Shown piece after piece: positions 1 to 5,257 of a stretch of DNA of 5,257 nucleotides. How positions within the stretch are numbered: position 1 is the first letter of the stretch; every line of letters starts with the position of its first letter. The notes under the pieces were generated by a model, which worked only from the letters and a program-made list of their open reading frames with translations, did no database searches and was not told the origin of the DNA. This DNA is from an uncultured Eubacteriales bacterium (GTDB lineage: Bacteria; Bacillota; Clostridia; Oscillospirales; CAG-272). Where the stretch lies: positions 1 through 5,257 of the forward strand of contig CASEEB010000291.1 in the NCBI GenBank assembly GCA_949286815.1, written 5' to 3'. The position numbers and the translations under genes were made by a program.

Positions 1-132
1 GGCTACAACCAGATATGGTGTGACATGTACGCGCTCTGCGAATTTCTCACAAAAAACCGCGCCAAGACCTATGTTAAGGATAAAGACCGTTATTCCCGCG
101 TCTTTTATGAATATCCGGAAACACCGGACTGA
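1..132 (+). CDS. 3' end of an unidentified protein (partial)
   Basis: An open frame runs in from the left edge and ends at TGA 130-132, giving the last 43 residues, which begin GYNQIWCDMYALCEFLTKNR and end EYPETPD. The segment is rich in aromatic and charged residues, reads as a soluble C-terminal helix followed by a short tail, and has no membrane segment. I do not recognise the family, and 43 residues are too few to assign one. No ribosome binding site sits before the internal ATG at 25, so this is more likely the tail of a longer protein than a small gene. No clear terminator follows before the promoter at 179. Confidence 0.6.
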   Translation, partial: GYNQIWCDMYALCEFLTKNRAKTYVKDKDRYSRVFYEYPETPD

Positions 133-178
133 TACTGTGAAAAAGTGTGAACAATATTAAAAAAATCGCCATACCGTC

Positions 179-207
179 TTGCAATATCACAATATTTATG
201 ATAAAAT
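179..207 (+). promoter_or_regulatory. Extended -10 sigma-A-type promoter for the membrane protein gene
   Basis: TTGCAA (179-184) and TAAAAT (202-207) are separated by exactly 17 bases, and a TGn extension (199-201) precedes the -10 box. The flanks are AT-rich. Transcription would start near 213-215, leaving a leader of about 50 bases before the ATG at 267. This is the best-formed promoter in the window. Confidence 0.65.
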
Positions 208-266
208 GATATTATGTCGCATATATCAGGATAAGCTATTGAAACAAAAAAGGAAGGAAGTCCAAA

Positions 267-797
267 ATGAAGCTAAAGGAAGCTGTTACAAAGACAGTAT
301 ACAGAGGAGCGCTGTATTATACGCTCATAACGGCTGTTATGTCGGCTCTCGGCATATTGCTCTCGGAAGACGCAAGCGTGGATATTCTCAGACCTGCGCG
401 CTTTCTTTTGGTACTTCTCTTTTCATACATCGCGGCAAGCGTATCAGTCTTGCGCCAATCCCGCCGTTTTTCCGCTACGGCAAGTCTTATCATACATTTT
501 CTCGGATTTACCCTCGGGTTTTACCTGTGTTTGGTTTTGCCGTCAAACCTGTCTTTTTCTCCCTCGTTTATTATTATGATCATATTTGTAATTCTGTACG
601 CGGCTGCCACAGCGTTTTTCACAAGGCTGCGCAAGGTCAGAGAAAACGGCACGAACAATGTAACGACAAATATATCCTCGGAGAAGAATGGCTCAAATAC
701 AAAAACAGTCCCCTCCAAAGTCAGAAATAAACCGCGCAAAGAAAAGGAAGAATATATAAGTCAGTTTGGTTCACACAACACAGACGGCAAAAAATAA
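267..797 (+). CDS. Small four-helix integral membrane protein with a charged C-terminal tail (DUF3021-like architecture)
   Basis: The 176-residue product starts at ATG 267, preceded by AAGGAAGG at 250-258, and ends with tandem TAA codons at 795-800. Four hydrophobic segments are visible at about residues 13-33, 44-62, 70-92 and 99-119, joined by very short loops. From residue 120 the protein becomes a soluble, basic, Asn/Lys-rich tail that ends with EEYISQFGSHNTDGKK. Size and helix layout resemble small Firmicutes membrane proteins of the DUF3021 type, but that link is by architecture only and no catalytic motif is seen. By the positive-inside rule the basic tail should be cytoplasmic, so both termini would be inside. 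The gene has its own promoter and is 149 bases from the SGNH gene, so co-transcription with it is possible but not shown. Frame-shifted open frames over the same DNA lack ribosome sites. Confidence 0.8.
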   Translation: MKLKEAVTKTVYRGALYYTLITAVMSALGILLSEDASVDILRPARFLLVLLFSYIAASVSVLRQSRRFSATASLIIHFLGFTLGFYLCLVLPSNLSFSPSFIIMIIFVILYAAATAFFTRLRKVRENGTNNVTTNISSEKNGSNTKTVPSKVRNKPRKEKEEYISQFGSHNTDGKK

Positions 798-824
798 TAA
801 AATCATGCGATATAAACTGTAAGG

Positions 825-885
825 AATTTTGCGTGAAAGTTTTAATTCTTTAGCATCAAAGCGTATATGATTTCACGCATAAATT
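825..885. promoter_or_regulatory. Long imperfect inverted repeat in the leader region of the SGNH/DUF4358 unit
   Basis: TGCGTGAAA (830-838) is exactly complementary to TTTCACGCA (871-879). The stem continues outward with AATTT (825-829) against AAATT (881-885) after one unpaired T at 880, giving 14 base pairs and one bulge. The 32-base interior holds a smaller possible CTTT/AAAG stem. No U-run follows on either strand, so it is a poor intrinsic terminator. It could be a processed 3' end for the upstream gene, a 5' leader structure for the SGNH gene, or a protein-binding site. A TATGAT box overlaps it at 866-871, but I find no convincing -35. Confidence 0.5.
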
Positions 886-918
886 TTCGAAAAAGCTAAA
901 CTATCATATTCTATTTGC

Positions 919-933
919 GCCGCCTGTGGCGGC
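919..933 (+). promoter_or_regulatory. GC-rich hairpin just upstream of the SGNH ribosome binding site
   Basis: GCCGCC (919-924) and GGCGGC (928-933) form a perfect 6 bp GC-only stem with a TGT loop, ending three bases before the GGGAG ribosome site (936-940). It stands out from the AT-rich surroundings. It may restrain or position ribosome entry. No U-tract follows, so termination is unlikely. Confidence 0.45.
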
Positions 934-946
934 ATGGGAGATTATA

Positions 947-1783
947 ATGAGCACACGGAAAATTGAAAGCGCCACATTTATCATAACGTCAATATCTTTG
1001 CTGCTGGCCGCGGTAGCAATAGTCTTGCTTTTCGTACTCGGAATCAAAGGCTCGAAGCCTATATTTTCGGCGTCCGGAGCCGAGACTGACACCGAAAACG
1101 ATTCCGGAAACCAAGAAGACAATTCACAAAGCACAGGCACTGTACCGGCATCGGTAATCTTAGGTGAAACGCCCGATTACGGACAAAGCTATATTGACAG
1201 CATAATATTCCTCGGCGACAGCACAACGGCTCACATGCGTTCGCGCGGAGTGCTGACCGGAGGAACCGAGACCAAACAGGTGTGGTCGGGCGAAAACAAC
1301 ACTTTGAACCTTGACTATAACATAGACACCACCACAATAGTTTATCCCGAAACCGGAGAAAAAATCACCATAGGACAAGCCGCCTCTCTCAAAAAACCCG
1401 AATACATGGTTATAACCATGGGTATAAACAACGGTGTGGCATACTGCACCGAAACACAGTTCAAAAGCTACTATCAAAAACTCATAGACGCGATTCTTGA
1501 AAATTCTCCGAGCACCAAGATAATGCTTCAGTCGATTTTCCCGGTGTCGGCTCAAAAAGAAAAAGATACGCCAAGTCTGGCAAACAGCAGAATAGACGCC
1601 GCCAATGTATGGGTAAAAGAAATCGCGGAGCAAAACAATCTGCGCTATCTTGAAACGGCAACCATACTAAAGGATGCAACGGGCGCCTTAAAGTCCGAAT
1701 ATGACAACGGTGACGGTCTTCACCTGACGGCGGACGGATACCGTGCCCTGCTTGAATATATAAGAACTCACGGATACAAATAA
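947..1783 (+). CDS. Membrane-anchored SGNH/GDSL-family hydrolase
   Basis: The chosen start is ATG 947 (278 residues), six bases after GGGAG at 936-940. The in-frame GTG at 926 would add seven residues but lies inside a GC hairpin and has no ribosome site. Residues about 10-33 form one hydrophobic helix. An Asp/Glu/Asn/Ser/Gly-rich spacer (about 43-66) then leads to an extracytoplasmic catalytic domain. SGNH landmarks appear in order: block I FLGDSTT with Ser92 as the likely nucleophile, MGINNG with Asn161 as the block III oxyanion residue, and block V DGLHLTADGY with Asp256 and His259. The family hydrolyses esters such as acetyl groups on sugars or lipids. The substrate cannot be read here, but outward anchoring points to a cell-surface polymer. 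The DUF4358 lipoprotein gene follows after 51 bases in the same direction, so the two are probably co-transcribed. Confidence 0.9.
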   Translation: MSTRKIESATFIITSISLLLAAVAIVLLFVLGIKGSKPIFSASGAETDTENDSGNQEDNSQSTGTVPASVILGETPDYGQSYIDSIIFLGDSTTAHMRSRGVLTGGTETKQVWSGENNTLNLDYNIDTTTIVYPETGEKITIGQAASLKKPEYMVITMGINNGVAYCTETQFKSYYQKLIDAILENSPSTKIMLQSIFPVSAQKEKDTPSLANSRIDAANVWVKEIAEQNNLRYLETATILKDATGALKSEYDNGDGLHLTADGYRALLEYIRTHGYK

Positions 1784-1834
1784 AAACCGTTTACATTAAG
1801 GATATAACGCAAACAAAAGGAAAGGATTCCAAAA

Positions 1835-2344
1835 ATGAAAAAATTAAAAACCGTAATATGCATATGTCTTATGCTTGCCACAGTATTTGCAATTTCCGCG
1901 TGCGGCTCAGACTCACAGTACAAGGACGATGTATCCATAGATTCACTGTCAAGCGCGATTATAAACGCGGTTCCTGAAGAAAACGGCTATACAACTATGG
2001 GAAATGACTATATTTCCCTTGAGTTTTCTGGCGCGACAGATATAACCGAGAACACAAGCGCTTACTGTGTAGTAGCTTCCACCACTTCCTCAAACGTGAA
2101 CGAATTCGGCATCTTCCATGTAAACGGCGATAAGACCAAAGTAAAGGACGCGGTACAAAGCTATGTCGATCAGCAAACCGGCAAGCTCCGTTCAATGCTT
2201 GAGATGTACAGTGCCGATGAACTTTCCAAGCTTGACGAGGCAAAAGTCACAGTATACGGAAATTATGTAATTTACACTATATTCTCAAAAGACCAGACAG
2301 ACTTGGCGCTCAAAGCCGTGTCAGATCTTCTGACCGCCGAGTGA
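1835..2344 (+). CDS. DUF4358-type lipoprotein
   Basis: The 169-residue product starts at ATG 1835 behind AAAGGAAAGGA (1816-1825). A basic N-terminus (MKKLK) and hydrophobic core lead to the lipobox ISAC, with Cys23 as the lipidated residue, so the mature protein should be tethered to the outer face of the membrane. The rest resembles DUF4358: a stretch around YISLEFSGATD, a central FGIFHVNG strand, an amphipathic region with SYVDQQTGKLRSMLEMY, and the late GNYVIYTIFSKD strand. The usual length of this family is close to this one. The biochemical role of DUF4358 is unknown; from memory, such genes are often found in Clostridia near SGNH hydrolases and MBOAT-type acyltransferase genes, but no MBOAT gene is in this window. 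It follows the SGNH gene by 51 bases and is followed by a terminator at 2409-2443. Confidence 0.87.
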   Translation: MKKLKTVICICLMLATVFAISACGSDSQYKDDVSIDSLSSAIINAVPEENGYTTMGNDYISLEFSGATDITENTSAYCVVASTTSSNVNEFGIFHVNGDKTKVKDAVQSYVDQQTGKLRSMLEMYSADELSKLDEAKVTVYGNYVIYTIFSKDQTDLALKAVSDLLTAE

Positions 2345-2552
2345 TTTTAAAACAAAGTAAGTTTGTTATCTTAAAGTTTTAAATTGCCCTCAAGAAATAA
2401 CAATAAAAAACCGCTTGTGTGTTGCTTAACACTACAGGCGGTTATTAATTTTCCCGTAAAAAATAATGTCTTGAAATTTTCTGACATAACAATATTAAAG
2501 CCACGATCAGAACAAAGCAAATCCGATTAAAGAAACATCATGAACATCATAA
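2345..2552. other. Convergent intergenic region
   Basis: This stretch separates the convergent DUF4358 and methyltransferase genes. Besides the terminator at 2409-2443 it holds an AT-rich nested inverted repeat: TTTAAAAC (2346-2353) with GTTTTAAA (2376-2383), enclosing AACAAA (2351-2356) and TTTGTT (2362-2367). It could give a weak hairpin right after the DUF4358 stop. I see no small gene or promoter between 2450 and 2552. Confidence 0.5.
2409..2443. terminator. Bidirectional intrinsic terminator between convergent genes
   Basis: AACCGC (2409-2414) pairs with GCGGTT (2438-2443). The stem continues through a T-G wobble, TGT/ACA and GTGTT/AACAC with one bulged T, and closes on a GCTT loop. Read on the minus strand the hairpin runs into TTTTTTATTG, a strong U-tract that would end the methyltransferase transcript. 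Read on the plus strand it is followed by ATTAATTTT, a weaker tract that could end the SGNH/DUF4358 transcript. Confidence 0.8.
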
Positions 2553-3344
2553 TCAGGATTTAACGGTTCTCAGTTCCGACATAGCCGCGTAATGCGCGAC
2601 ATCAAACCTGTCGGGAGCAATACGCATAAGCAGCTCCCTGTGCTCCTGTTCCCACATCAATATCTCCTCATCGGTAAGCGACGCCCCTATTCCTCGGCAG
2701 GCTTTGATTCTTCCGTTCCAGCTCTCACGTGTAAAGTGCACTTTAAGTCTGTATTCATCATGAAAAACAGGTCTGAATTTTTCCTTATACAAATCCGGTA
2801 TCTCAATCTGATGAACTCTCTCGCCCGCCCCGCTCCACTTCGGGCTATATTTAAGTACAAGCTTTTCGCTTGCGCCCGCGATTTCATCCTCAAACGGCAA
2901 CCATGCCATATACAATATGAGCAATGTACCTCCCGGTTTAAGCATTCGGAATAAATTGGGCATTAACCTCTCATGATCAAAATACCAAAAGCACTGGCAG
3001 GCAACAATAACATCGAAAAAATTATCCGGAAAACTCGCCTCTTCCGCCGGAACCGTATAATAATCTATGTCCATGCCTTCGGAAAGGATTTTCGCCTGTT
3101 CAATTTGATTTTCCGAAATATCGATTCCCGTCCATTTCGCGCCGAAAGCATACATATTTCTGGGTATAACTCCCGTCCCCGTGCCTAAGTCGAGCACATT
3201 CTGACCATTTACACACAAATTGCGGCTGACAATTTTATCATAAAATTCCCGAGGATATATGTCCCGGTATTTCGCGTAATCATATGAAGTTTTTCCCCAG
3301 TCAAACGGCTTGCCGCCGTCTATATCGCGGTCAATTATATTCAT
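2553..3344 (-). CDS. Class I SAM-dependent methyltransferase (Methyltransf_11-like)
   Basis: The 263-residue product starts at the minus-strand ATG (3342-3344), preceded by an AAGAAAGGAAT ribosome site at 3354-3364. The Rossmann methyltransferase motifs are clear: motif I VLDLGTGTG (residues 50-58) binds S-adenosylmethionine, the post-I acidic loop is GIDIS (73-77), a motif II region includes FPDNFFDVIVACQCFWYFD (105-123), and motif III is LKPGGTLLILY (135-145). The N-terminal segment GGKPFDWGKTSYDYAKYRD is typical of a widespread Firmicutes subgroup annotated only as class I methyltransferases. A C-terminal region of about 115 residues after the core carries the substrate-side elements, with no recognisable specificity motif. 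No signal peptide is present, so it is cytoplasmic and probably methylates a small molecule. It appears to be a single-gene transcript with its own promoter, an operator-like palindrome upstream and a terminator downstream. Confidence 0.92.
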   Translation of the reverse strand: MNIIDRDIDGGKPFDWGKTSYDYAKYRDIYPREFYDKIVSRNLCVNGQNVLDLGTGTGVIPRNMYAFGAKWTGIDISENQIEQAKILSEGMDIDYYTVPAEEASFPDNFFDVIVACQCFWYFDHERLMPNLFRMLKPGGTLLILYMAWLPFEDEIAGASEKLVLKYSPKWSGAGERVHQIEIPDLYKEKFRPVFHDEYRLKVHFTRESWNGRIKACRGIGASLTDEEILMWEQEHRELLMRIAPDRFDVAHYAAMSELRTVKS

Positions 3345-3370
3345 ACCAAAACAATTCCTTTCTTAATCTA

Positions 3371-3408
3371 CATGACACATTGTGCGGTTTGTCATGACAA
3401 ATCGTGTG
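3371..3408. promoter_or_regulatory. Operator-like palindrome with a second half-related copy, upstream of the methyltransferase
   Basis: TTTGTCATGACAAA (3388-3401) is a perfect 14 bp palindrome. Symmetry continues through CG on each side with one mismatched pair, covering 3385-3404. A related copy, CATGACACATTGTGC, begins at 3371, 23 bases from the matching CATGACA at 3394, so the two copies would lie on nearly the same helix face. The site is between the probable promoter and the ribosome site of the methyltransferase. It suggests a dimeric repressor operator, but the regulator is not in the window. Confidence 0.55.
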
Positions 3409-3425
3409 CTTTTATACCGACATAC

Positions 3426-3454
3426 AAAATATATGTTTGAGTACTTGTTTTCAA
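3426..3454 (-). promoter_or_regulatory. Probable methyltransferase promoter
   Basis: On the minus strand TTGAAA (3449-3454) is followed after 17 bases by TATTTT (3426-3431). The -35 matches consensus at five of six positions and the -10 at four of six. An alternative -10, TATAAA, lies at 3411-3416 but has only a weak CAAACA at the -35 position. Either would put the palindrome at 3385-3404 at or just after the transcription start. Confidence 0.4.
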
Positions 3455-3507
3455 ACTTCAACTCACAGTTATCAGACAATCATAAATAAGCCGAAGTACA
3501 AAAATTC

Positions 3508-3541
3508 CGGGACTTGCCGCGCATACGCACGACAAGCCCCG
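3508..3541 (-). terminator. Strong intrinsic terminator of the surface protein gene
   Basis: On the minus strand a 15-base arm starting CGGGGCTTG (3527-3541) pairs with the arm ending CAAGTCCCG (3508-3522) around a GTAT loop, and AATTTTTG follows. Three pairs are G-U wobbles in the minus-strand RNA; in the plus-strand RNA the same positions become A-C mismatches. The structure is therefore clearly oriented to end the 3607-5211 transcript, whose stop codon lies 65 bases upstream. Confidence 0.85.
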
Positions 3542-3606
3542 TTTTATCGGACATTTCCGCCCTCTAAATCTTTATTTTCAGATTCGGAAAACAAACAAGT
3601 TAAAAC

Positions 3607-5211
3607 TTATTTCTTTCTCTTCTTTCTGTTGATAACAACACCCGCGCCTGCGGCAATCGTCATAACAGAGATTGCGCCGAGTCCTGCGACGGACTTGCAT
3701 CCGCTCTCTTCGGGAGCATCGGTTTCGGCGTTTGTTCCATTTTCGGAGGGAACGGTAGTGCCCTCGTCGGTTGCTTCGGTTGTGGGAGCTTCGGTTTCAA
3801 CAGCCGTGGTAGGAGCCTCGGTTGTTTCATCTTCGATTTCCACGCCGAGGTACTCGCCTATGTAAGCTTCAGCCTCGTCGGTGCTTCTGAAGAACGCGAG
3901 GAAGCAGATATCAAACGCGTTCAGACCGGGAGTGCCGCTCAGAATATTTCCAAAGTCAAGACGTATTCCGTTAATTCTGCCTTCCCACATCTCGGAAAAG
4001 TCAAGTATCGCGTATTTATAGTTGCTTCCGTCAACGTCTACCGAATCGTCAAAATAGCATCCTTCCCATACGCAGTCATTGCTTGCTCCGGTATATTCAC
4101 CGGCATAATACCATGCCGAGAAGCTTTCAGATATAGTGCAGTCCTCAAGCGAGGTTGCTCCGCTGCACGCGCAGAAATCTTTAAACATAACCGCAAATAC
4201 AGGAAAATCAGTCGCATCGTATGAGAGCGCGGATTTTACGTTGAAAATAACCTGTATCGTGCTGGCTGTAGTAAGCGCGTGAATCGTTTTCTTTTCATCG
4301 TCGTTTACTTCCAGCTCAAGGTTAGGCATATCGTCAAGCTTTCTGACGCTGGAGAGATTACCGTCAAATATAATAGCCGGCTGATTTTCCGGAACGGTGC
4401 TGGCGTCGGCTATAGGCGCCTTGACAACCGTATTCTCGTCAGGCTCTCTTGAGTCGGTGCCCTGCGGAATCTCGCCGTTCACCTTAGTAATGGTACAACC
4501 CATTTCGGTGCCCGCCGCTGCAGTCTGCATTGTAAAGCTTACATATGCAAGTCCATTCGCGAAGAGCTCGGACATAGCCTCGGTCTGCTCTGTCTTGGTC
4601 TGCTCAACATCGTTTATAAACATGTGATATTCGCCGTTATCGACTTCTACTCTGAATGTAAGATAAACGAATCCGTCTTCTCTGACGTCTTCCTCAAACG
4701 TGGTTCCCGCAATAACCGAAGGAGCAGTCGGGAAAGTGAATCCCTTCTCGGGATTGACCAGACAAACCTCATTAATTGTGGTATGGTTTCTTATAAGAAC
4801 AAACCAACCGTTGCCCGCGTCGTTGACGCCGTGCTTAACCTCAGGCTCATCCCACAGCGCGAAAGATACCCAGTGGTCCATATTGCCGCCGTCCTCGCCG
4901 CCGTATGCGTACTTGTCAATTCTGACTTCCATTTCAAAGCCCTGACTAATGTCCATTTTTTCCTTGCTGGCAATAGTAAACTTCGGGTTGCAGTCGGTAT
5001 AATCAGGCTGAATAATATGGAATCCGTCATCTGTGTACTCATATCCGGGAATAGGAGTCTGCTCCGCCTCATAATTTCCATCGTCATCGTAGTCACCGGG
5101 ACCCCAAAGCATCCAGTCGCCTTCAGTGGCTGCGGACGTAGGAATCGAAACAGCGACCATTGTAGAAAGTACCATTACTACCGCAAGAATTGCGGAAAAT
5201 ACTTTTTTCAT
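3607..5211 (-). CDS. Secreted two-domain surface protein with Thr/Glu/Pro linker and C-terminal membrane anchor
   Basis: The 534-residue product starts at the minus-strand ATG (5209-5211), seven bases after AAGGAG (5219-5224). A signal peptide covers about residues 1-27 (MKK, hydrophobic core, PTSA/A). A first region (about 30-250), rich in beta-type sequence and aromatics and ending GCTITKVNGEIPQG, looks like a concanavalin/LamG-type lectin sandwich. After an acidic linker, a second region (about 278-457) carries DFSEMWEGRINGIRLDFGN and DICFLAFFRSTDEAEAY, a pattern I associate with uncharacterised secreted Clostridia proteins. Residues 461-502 form a Thr/Glu/Ala/Pro linker, followed by SGCKS, a hydrophobic helix (about 508-527) and a basic tail, RKKRKK. 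No catalytic motif or LPXTG is visible. Carbohydrate or host-surface binding is an inference. The ten cysteines, five of them clustered at 347-385, are unusual. The sequence upstream to the window edge is too short to identify a promoter. Confidence 0.85.
   Translation of the reverse strand: MKKVFSAILAVVMVLSTMVAVSIPTSAATEGDWMLWGPGDYDDDGNYEAEQTPIPGYEYTDDGFHIIQPDYTDCNPKFTIASKEKMDISQGFEMEVRIDKYAYGGEDGGNMDHWVSFALWDEPEVKHGVNDAGNGWFVLIRNHTTINEVCLVNPEKGFTFPTAPSVIAGTTFEEDVREDGFVYLTFRVEVDNGEYHMFINDVEQTKTEQTEAMSELFANGLAYVSFTMQTAAAGTEMGCTITKVNGEIPQGTDSREPDENTVVKAPIADASTVPENQPAIIFDGNLSSVRKLDDMPNLELEVNDDEKKTIHALTTASTIQVIFNVKSALSYDATDFPVFAVMFKDFCACSGATSLEDCTISESFSAWYYAGEYTGASNDCVWEGCYFDDSVDVDGSNYKYAILDFSEMWEGRINGIRLDFGNILSGTPGLNAFDICFLAFFRSTDEAEAYIGEYLGVEIEDETTEAPTTAVETEAPTTEATDEGTTVPSENGTNAETDAPEESGCKSVAGLGAISVMTIAAGAGVVINRKKRKK
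3610..3711 (-). other. C-terminal anchor segment of the surface protein
   Basis: Residues 501-534 run ESGCKS, then a hydrophobic stretch (about 508-527), then NRKKRKK. This has the three-part layout of a cell-wall sorting signal (short motif, hydrophobic helix, basic tail), but the motif is not LPXTG and contains a cysteine. It could be a plain stop-transfer anchor or a substrate for an unknown processing enzyme. Confidence 0.6.
3778..3822 (-). repeat. Tandem TEAPTT repeat in the surface protein linker
   Basis: Residues 464-469 (3805-3822) and 473-478 (3778-3795) both read TEAPTT, nine residues apart, and similar T/E/P units surround them up to about residue 500. This is a low-complexity stalk of the kind that spaces binding domains from the cell surface and may be O-glycosylated. 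Such repeats can vary in number between strains by slippage, though only two exact copies are present here. Confidence 0.7.
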
Positions 5212-5218
5212 GTTTTTT

Positions 5219-5224
5219 CTCCTT
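5219..5224 (-). promoter_or_regulatory. Strong ribosome binding site of the surface protein gene
   Basis: AAGGAG on the minus strand is seven bases before the ATG at 5209-5211. It fixes the start codon, which also begins an ideal signal peptide. The match to the anti-Shine-Dalgarno sequence is among the best in the window and suggests efficient translation. Confidence 0.8.
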
Positions 5225-5257
5225 ACTTTTGAGTTTGTGTAAAAGTTTCGTCTTTTA

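Noticed and set aside
179..730. 183-residue open frame overlapping the membrane protein gene on the same strand
   Set aside because: Its ATG overlaps the promoter and lacks a ribosome site, its product has no family-like features, and the alternative frame at 267 has a good ribosome site and four clear membrane helices.
825..885. Intrinsic terminator for the membrane protein gene
   Set aside because: The stem is long and bulged with a 32-base loop and no U-run follows on either strand, so it is listed as a regulatory structure of unknown role instead.
926..946. GTG start at 926 for the SGNH hydrolase, adding seven residues
   Set aside because: The GTG is within the loop and stem of a GC hairpin and has no ribosome site upstream, whereas ATG 947 has GGGAG at a good distance and starts a normal N-terminus before the membrane helix.
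1160..1633. 157-residue minus-strand open frame inside the SGNH gene
   Set aside because: It is a shadow of the catalytic domain coding sequence, which has intact SGNH motifs on the plus strand.
2346..2383. Second plus-strand terminator directly after the DUF4358 gene
   Set aside because: The stems are almost entirely A-T and no proper U-tract follows; the hairpin at 2409-2443 is far more convincing.
3778..3822. CRISPR-like or mobile repeat
   Set aside because: The repeat is in frame within a coding sequence, is only 18 bases with a 9-base gap and encodes a T/E/P stalk.
3404..3865. 153-residue plus-strand open frame
   Set aside because: It crosses the minus-strand terminator and lies antisense to the T/E/P linker; the Ser/Val-rich product is a mirror of that repeat-rich coding sequence.
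4624..5232. 202-residue plus-strand open frame
   Set aside because: It is fully antisense to the signal peptide and first domain of the surface protein, lacks a ribosome site and shows no coherent protein features.

Overview
The window looks like a chromosomal segment from a low-to-medium GC, Gram-positive anaerobe of the Clostridia, most likely an uncultured gut Oscillospiraceae/Ruminococcaceae or Lachnospiraceae relative. This rests on AGGAGG-type ribosome binding sites, a DUF4358 lipoprotein beside an SGNH hydrolase, a secreted protein with a Thr/Glu/Ala/Pro-rich linker and a Cys-containing C-terminal membrane tail, and frequent ATA/ACA codons. It is an inference from gene style, not a taxonomic placement. 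No mobile element, CRISPR array, tRNA or rRNA is visible.

Left half (plus strand): the C-terminal 43 codons of an unidentified gene (1-132); a well-formed promoter (179-207) driving a small four-helix membrane protein (267-797); an unusual leader with two inverted repeats (825-885 and 919-933); then a two-gene unit made of a membrane-anchored SGNH/GDSL hydrolase (947-1783) and a DUF4358 lipoprotein (1835-2344). All three complete plus-strand products are predicted to sit in or on the membrane, so this half reads as envelope biology.

Right half (minus strand): a class I SAM-dependent methyltransferase (2553-3344) with its own probable promoter and a striking operator-like palindrome, and upstream of it a 534-residue secreted, C-terminally anchored surface protein with two predicted beta-rich domains (3607-5211). 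A strong minus-strand terminator (3508-3541) separates these two genes. A bidirectional terminator (2409-2443) lies between the convergent DUF4358 and methyltransferase genes.

I do not see a clearly new multi-gene system. The best leads are the two-domain, cysteine-rich surface protein with a non-LPXTG tail, the repeated palindromic operator in front of the methyltransferase, and the structured leader of the SGNH/DUF4358 pair.
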